A stretch of DNA of 28,415 nucleotides from JBAXQQ01 sp037131695 (GTDB taxonomy: Bacteria > Armatimonadota > Hebobacteria > CAIYQO01), in NCBI GenBank assembly GCA_964638715.1, contig CAZWZF010000060.1, forward strand, positions 1 through 28,415, given 5' to 3'. Below are positions 23,878 through 28,415 of this stretch, in pieces (the first letter of the stretch is position 1; the number at the start of each line of letters is the position of its first letter). A program made the position numbers and the translations under genes. The notes under the pieces are model-generated. The model saw only the letters and a list, made by a program, of their open reading frames with translations. It searched no databases and was not told the DNA's origin.

Positions 23878-26800
23878 CTATTTAACATCAATGGGTATCC
23901 TGTATTTAAGATTCCCGATTATTACACGAACAGCGGCGGTCGTAGTGTTGCTTCGTGCACGTACTAACGCCGGCCGTGTATAATCTCCCTGAAGAACAGG
24001 GCATTCAAGTTTAACAGTATCACCATATTTTATCGTTGCCATACCGTTTGCCACTGTGATTACGATATCCTGCAAACCATTAGCATACTTCCAGTCAGGG
24101 GAGGCGGCGTTCAGCAATTCGTGATTGTTAAACACAAGGTAATTCGTATGACCTGCATTTTTCGTGATGTTTGGTTTTGCGTCTCCACGGAACATATAGA
24201 GTGAAATAATGGACTTACCGTCAGCGTCCAGCACTTCGAATAATGCCTCATCGTTAGCGTGCATAACATTGAAGTTCCCGCGGCATGACAATACCCATTC
24301 AGCAATGGGTTGTCCAATATCCAGATTTAGAGTGTCAACATATTTTTGCGCAGCAACAATGCGGTCATAACAGCGATATCCGGAATCCTTCGGCATTCGG
24401 ATGGCGACTTCCGGCATTACAGATTCATTGATAATGTAATCCTCTGATACTTCGGGCACAAATCGGATGGTTGCACCACTCGAAAGCGCTGGATTATCGA
24501 TGATTTTAATAATGAGTTTTGCTTCCCGCTTTCCAGCCTCGATGACTATACTTTGCTGCTGAGCAGGAATATAATCAATGCCTGGTTTAGCTGTACCTAC
24601 CAATTTAAACGGGATGACAAGTGGTGCATCAGCAGGTCCTGTTCGTTCAATCCTGAATTGAACCTTATCGCCGCTATCTTTTAAGATAACAGTAGATAAC
24701 GATGATATATTTAATACAGTTGACTGCGTGTCGGAATACATTGCAGTCTTTGGAATATGCGCTACGGGCAAATCAAGAGCTTCCCAATTGAGATGCACCT
24801 CTGGTTTATCACCAATTCGTCGCAATTCCATGCGAATAGGATAACGATGTCCTGCATGCAGGTCCACTGGATACGACCAAAATTTACCGCCGGCTTCCCA
24901 ATTATCAATGAGTAAACGACCTCCTAACCACAGTCTTATTCCGGCATCTGTGGTATAAACTGAGAAAGTATGATATCCGCTGACCACTGGTTCTATGGTA
25001 CCTGTCCAACGGGCAGACCATTTTTTTTGGACCCAGGTACGCGAATCATCTAAATCTTTCTGTTCATCAGGATTTGTTGGTTCTTTATTATCATCTGAAA
25101 GCCAGGCATTTTTGCTGTCAAACCAAATGCTGGCGTCAACACGCTTTAGTACGGCTTCGCCTTCCAGCTTGTCATTTGGAAAATACTCTGCCTGTAATCC
25201 GGTACCTTTACGCGTAGCGGTTCGTGGCGTTGTCGGCACCGCGACCGTGCCTTGCTGCCGCTTTATCTGGTCCCACCCGGTGATGTGATAGACCGGCATA
25301 TTGTTCCAGCCACAACCGAAGAAGAGAACGTCGCCGTTGCGTCGCGTGGCAAGGTTGCCGCCCACCAGCATGTCGTATTGCAGTAAGGCGAGGTTATCAG
25401 TGAAGTCATCGCCTTTATTAATATTCACACGAAACCATGAATAGGCGCGTGGATGCGGCCCATCGGCGTGACTGTCGAAAACACCACCAATGTATAACCC
25501 ATCCTCGGTCCAAAACTCGGCGGGATTCTCTATGTAATCCGCAAAGCCGACACAACCGTGCACGACACCAAGGGTGTTGATAGGGTAATGCATCTGCCCG
25601 CGCGGATGGGGCAGTCCCCGCGCGGCCCGTTCGCCGGCCTGCCATAGCATCGTGCCATCGGGGCCGGTCTTCACAACGGCGGTGGCATTAACGAACGTCG
25701 CAGGCCACTGCCAGTTGTGATTGTAGCCGTCACCATTATACGCAGATGTCTGATAGACGTTACCTTTTGTGTCTGCCCATAGCGACCGGGTCTGACTGAA
25801 GGGAGTATTGGGCCCGGAACGTTGCCGGCTCCAGTCCCAGATTGGGTTGCCGGTTGGTGTTCGACCCAATACTTCGACAACGCGGTAATCCGGCCCGCCC
25901 GCGGCATCCGATCTCAGGTAGATATTTAAATTATCCTCTATAAAAAGGGTACTGCCGGTGCCGCCTGCATTGGAGAGTTTCAACTCTCCAGCCTGAATCA
26001 CGTAATCATCGTTCGTGTCGGCCCACGCGAAATTCGCCAGTTGTGACCGCACCGAAGAATCCTCAGGATTTTTACCGAGTAGCCGGATCGCTTCAGCCCA
26101 GGCGGCTGGTTTCACCGGCGCCTTAATATCTGGTGCACCCTCGATATCGACTATACTCTCACTCAGCTTATCACTCGCATTCTGGGAGAATACTGCTTTT
26201 ATGGCACTTATGCTCGCACCGTTTGTGGTGCGCAGACACAATCGGGCAGGTTTTTTCCAGTCGCCTTTGAGAATCGGACGTTCGAGTTTGACTATCCCTC
26301 CATAAGTCAGTGTCGCGATACCGTTAGACACAGTAATCTTAATTTCCTGCAGACTGTTCGTAAGTTTCCAATTTGGACTGTTCCCGTTAAGCAACTCACC
26401 GTCGTTAAACACGAGGTAGTTCGTATGGCCAGCGTTGGAAGTGATGTTCGGCTTGGGGTTGCCACGGAACATGTAGCATGAAACGATGGGCTTACCATCA
26501 ATATCCAACACCTCGAGCCAGCCATGTTGGCCTTGATTATAAATCGCCCACTTCACCGCGGCCGAAAGCGTCCACGAGTCTGGCTTGTCAACGTCGGGAA
26601 TTGGCACCTGCCGGGAGGTGTCAACCGGCACGACGAAATTGCCGGGCACACTGCCCATTGTCGCTACCGGTCTTAATAGTCCGGCCGCTTCATCTACCTT
26701 GAGCAGCAATGGCAGGTTCCACTTTGACATCAGGTAGGTTTCCATACGTCCACTGCCGACCAGATCAAGACGCTTAACCTGAAAACCACTGCAATAACCA

Positions 26801-28131
26801 AAACCAGCAGTAATCATATCGCGGTCAATGCCGTCTCCAAACCTGTATGTAGCAAGTGGTTTCCAGGTCCTATGCTCATAATCAACGGCTAACTGGGTAA
26901 TCCAACCGTCTGAATGCATCCACAATCGATCGGGATTATCAGGCTCAGGAGCTACATAACTGTAAAATGATTGACCCCCGTACCACTCGTTGACGACCTT
27001 GCCCGCGGCGGAGAAGTGCGTGGTTCTTCTGGGCCCGGAGGTTTCGGTAATCACATACCCACCTTTGCCATCTCCGGCGAGATCTGAAACATCCAGAAAA
27101 TCCTCTGGTTTGTAGACCCCAGTCTTACGGCCACCTGCACGTCCAAAAACCTGTTGTAGTTTCCAGTCCGGACTGAAGTGTTTGATTTGTTGACTCGTTC
27201 CCGCTTCAGCAATAAAAATATCACCTGTGACACGATCTACGGCGATGCGTTGCGGAGATATGAGGTTGGCGATCCGGACAGTTCGTTCAGCTTTTCCGCG
27301 TGCCATCTCGATGATGTCATTTCCCGAAATAGCAAGAATCCGTCCGCCACCAAGTAGAGAGAAATCCGTCAAACCGCCTTCGACGCTTAACCGGTCTCGT
27401 TCTTCCCCCGTTATCGGATCGAGCCAAACGATTAGACCAGATAGTGACGCGATGACCAGTTCACCATCGCGGGCGTCCACCCGACGCGGGTGGTCAAATT
27501 TCTCCACATGCCAGTTGGGGTAACCTCCCCAGTTTTCTGTATTGCGGATACCAGGTTTGCCTTGGCCATTTTCAGCCTGCTGCACGAAGAGCCTGGCATC
27601 GTTACACATTGGTCCTCCGAGGAAGTATAGTGTGTCACCATCCAGAGCCAGGTCATTCCCGCCCATCCAGCCACCGGTCGGTCCAGAGACCCATCGCCAT
27701 TTACCATCAATATTCATGCAACCAGTTTGCGGTGCGCCTTCCGACATTCCAGCGGTTACAAATATTCTCGATCCATCAGTCTGTACCGCGCACAACGGAC
27801 CATGTTGGGCGGGCCATATATTCTCCCGCATACTGGTACCGACTGATAGCAGGTACTCGGAATGCAACCCCTGGCTTGTTGCCAGTCGCCACTGCACATC
27901 ACCTGTCACAGGGTTTCCTTCGCGGTCGAGGCCGTCCCAGTCGACGGTATGTTTCCCAACCGTCATGGGTTCGGCCCGTAACAGGGTGCGAATCATCCGT
28001 CCCTTCGCGTCATAAATCGCCAGTGATACGTTGCCAGACTTATCGAGTGTGAACGGGATGTCGACGGCGTATGCTGACGACATTAATGCCAGCATCACGA
28101 ATATTACAAAAGACTTTATTAATAAATTCAT
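23878..28131 (-). CDS. Giant secreted mosaic protein: FlgD-Ig, propeller, duplicated beta-sandwich, PA14, Calx-beta
   Basis: A 1417-aa exported protein. Signal peptide 1-22 (FVIFVMLALMSSAYA). Residues 23-93 are FlgD-Ig-like (GNVSLAIYDAKGRMIRTLL, GKHTVDWDGLDREGN). About 95-480 form an NHL/PQQ-type propeller (LALDGDTLYFLGGP, PQRIAVDRVTGDIFIAEAG). About 520-650 is a LamG-like beta-sandwich containing CYMFRGNPKPNITSNAGHTN. An EF-hand-like loop DTNDDYVIQAGE is at about 704-715, then more beta blades. A PA14 module runs about 977-1150 (GLQAEYFPNDKLEGE, WTGTIEPVVSGYHTFSVYTT, LWLGGRLLIDNW). A Calx-beta module is at about 1170-1265 (GIDYIPAQQQSIVIEAGKRE), and a second copy of the LamG-like domain at about 1285-1417 (LYMFRGDAKPNITKNAGHTN). 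GC content is markedly higher in the first two thirds than in the rest. GGGGTGA serves as ribosome site. Likely glycan or cell-surface binding. Confidence 0.85.
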   Translation of the reverse strand: MNLLIKSFVIFVMLALMSSAYAVDIPFTLDKSGNVSLAIYDAKGRMIRTLLRAEPMTVGKHTVDWDGLDREGNPVTGDVQWRLATSQGLHSEYLLSVGTSMRENIWPAQHGPLCAVQTDGSRIFVTAGMSEGAPQTGCMNIDGKWRWVSGPTGGWMGGNDLALDGDTLYFLGGPMCNDARLFVQQAENGQGKPGIRNTENWGGYPNWHVEKFDHPRRVDARDGELVIASLSGLIVWLDPITGEERDRLSVEGGLTDFSLLGGGRILAISGNDIIEMARGKAERTVRIANLISPQRIAVDRVTGDIFIAEAGTSQQIKHFSPDWKLQQVFGRAGGRKTGVYKPEDFLDVSDLAGDGKGGYVITETSGPRRTTHFSAAGKVVNEWYGGQSFYSYVAPEPDNPDRLWMHSDGWITQLAVDYEHRTWKPLATYRFGDGIDRDMITAGFGYCSGFQVKRLDLVGSGRMETYLMSKWNLPLLLKVDEAAGLLRPVATMGSVPGNFVVPVDTSRQVPIPDVDKPDSWTLSAAVKWAIYNQGQHGWLEVLDIDGKPIVSCYMFRGNPKPNITSNAGHTNYLVFNDGELLNGNSPNWKLTNSLQEIKITVSNGIATLTYGGIVKLERPILKGDWKKPARLCLRTTNGASISAIKAVFSQNASDKLSESIVDIEGAPDIKAPVKPAAWAEAIRLLGKNPEDSSVRSQLANFAWADTNDDYVIQAGELKLSNAGGTGSTLFIEDNLNIYLRSDAAGGPDYRVVEVLGRTPTGNPIWDWSRQRSGPNTPFSQTRSLWADTKGNVYQTSAYNGDGYNHNWQWPATFVNATAVVKTGPDGTMLWQAGERAARGLPHPRGQMHYPINTLGVVHGCVGFADYIENPAEFWTEDGLYIGGVFDSHADGPHPRAYSWFRVNINKGDDFTDNLALLQYDMLVGGNLATRRNGDVLFFGCGWNNMPVYHITGWDQIKRQQGTVAVPTTPRTATRKGTGLQAEYFPNDKLEGEAVLKRVDASIWFDSKNAWLSDDNKEPTNPDEQKDLDDSRTWVQKKWSARWTGTIEPVVSGYHTFSVYTTDAGIRLWLGGRLLIDNWEAGGKFWSYPVDLHAGHRYPIRMELRRIGDKPEVHLNWEALDLPVAHIPKTAMYSDTQSTVLNISSLSTVILKDSGDKVQFRIERTGPADAPLVIPFKLVGTAKPGIDYIPAQQQSIVIEAGKREAKLIIKIIDNPALSSGATIRFVPEVSEDYIINESVMPEVAIRMPKDSGYRCYDRIVAAQKYVDTLNLDIGQPIAEWVLSCRGNFNVMHANDEALFEVLDADGKSIISLYMFRGDAKPNITKNAGHTNYLVFNNHELLNAASPDWKYANGLQDIVITVANGMATIKYGDTVKLECPVLQGDYTRPALVRARSNTTTAAVRVIIGNLKYRIPIDVK

Positions 28132-28237
28132 AAACTGTCACCCCAGTAAAACCTATAGTTATATGATTAATTCGATTTTATTGCCTCATTGTATTGTGTT
28201 GGAGCTAATTAAATTCATGAATAGTATTTTAACACTA

Positions 28238-28274
28238 TATATCGTGATTTAAATCGTTTATATCGTTCTGCAAC
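28238..28274. promoter_or_regulatory. 21-base-spaced direct repeat around a palindrome, upstream of the 1417-aa gene
   Basis: TATATCGT occurs at 28238-28245 and again at 28259-28266, exactly 21 bases (two helical turns) apart, flanking the perfect palindrome GATTTAAATC (28246-28255). The 10-mer GTTCTGCAAC shared with the leader of the 874-aa gene overlaps its right end (28265-28274). This looks like a regulator-binding cluster. No confident promoter hexamers were found in the 284-base leader. Confidence 0.4.
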
Positions 28275-28289
28275 GTAATAAAACTGTAT

Positions 28290-28322
28290 GGGTTATTCAT
28301 ACGCATTACGGATGAATAACCC
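28290..28322. repeat. Perfect 11-base inverted repeat
   Basis: GGGTTATTCAT (28290-28300) and ATGAATAACCC (28312-28322) are perfect complements around an 11-base loop. No T-run follows on either strand, so it is not a standard terminator. GAATAACC is repeated once more near 28356. The rest of the interval to the window edge is AT-rich and shows no gene. Confidence 0.6.
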
Positions 28323-28415
28323 TATGGAATTATATCTTATTATAAATTAAGGCAGTGAATAACCGCAATTTGCGCAGAATTTTAAAATAGATTAAAATTA
28401 GATGTTAGAAATTAC

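Noticed and set aside
27542..28052. Overlapping plus-strand frames of about 150 codons over the 1417-aa gene
   Set aside because: High GC in this part removes stop codons on the opposite strand; no ribosome site and no recognisable protein.
28132..28415. tRNA or small RNA gene in the final gap
   Set aside because: The 11-base hairpin is isolated; no cloverleaf or T-tract terminator can be drawn.

Overview
The window looks like chromosomal DNA of a free-living, heterotrophic, carbohydrate-degrading bacterium of moderate GC content. The mix of very large secreted beta-propeller proteins with CBM9-like, FlgD-Ig-like, PA14 and Calx-beta modules, a uroporphyrinogen-decarboxylase-superfamily protein, TIM-barrel glycosidase-like enzymes and intergenic regions full of palindromic repeats is typical of PVC-type lineages (Lentisphaerota, Planctomycetota) and similar uncultured groups such as Hydrogenedentota or Armatimonadota. 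That placement is an inference; no rRNA or phylogenetic marker is present. Genes carry good Shine-Dalgarno sequences, and ATG and TTG starts are both used.

Layout. Positions 1-1806 hold a plant-type cofactor-independent phosphoglycerate mutase with its own promoter and a weak terminator. Positions 1996-5216 are a tight three-gene operon: a translin/TRAX-family protein and two M16 metallopeptidase subunits, one with the zinc site and one with the R/Y pair. It ends in a branched palindrome. Positions 5322-6721 (minus strand) are a two-gene operon of a proteasome-fold Ntn hydrolase and a class II aldolase/epimerase. Then come a TPR protein (6873-8522) and a URO-D superfamily protein (8794-9861), which is divergent from a TIM-barrel glycosidase-like enzyme (10124-12166). 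Positions 12220-14819 are an accessory patch: a REPIN-like element, a remnant of a secreted repeat domain, two tandem paralogous membrane proteins and a divergent M50-like membrane zinc peptidase.

From 14873 to the end lies a carbohydrate-related block on the minus strand: a nested four-arm palindrome, a second glycosidase-like enzyme with a strong promoter, and three huge secreted proteins (874, 1270 and 1417 aa) built from propellers and sugar-binding-like modules. They plausibly act outside the cytoplasm on polysaccharide or glycoprotein, with the two glycosidase-like proteins and the URO-D protein working on the released products; this link is inferred from neighbourhood only.

The most noteworthy signals are the translin plus split-M16 operon, the proteasome-like hydrolase whose Met-processed N-terminus would expose Ser rather than Thr, the mosaic composition and internal domain duplication of the 1417-aa protein, and the number of unrelated palindromic families packed into the short intergenic gaps. 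No tRNA, rRNA, CRISPR array, transposase or phage gene was seen.
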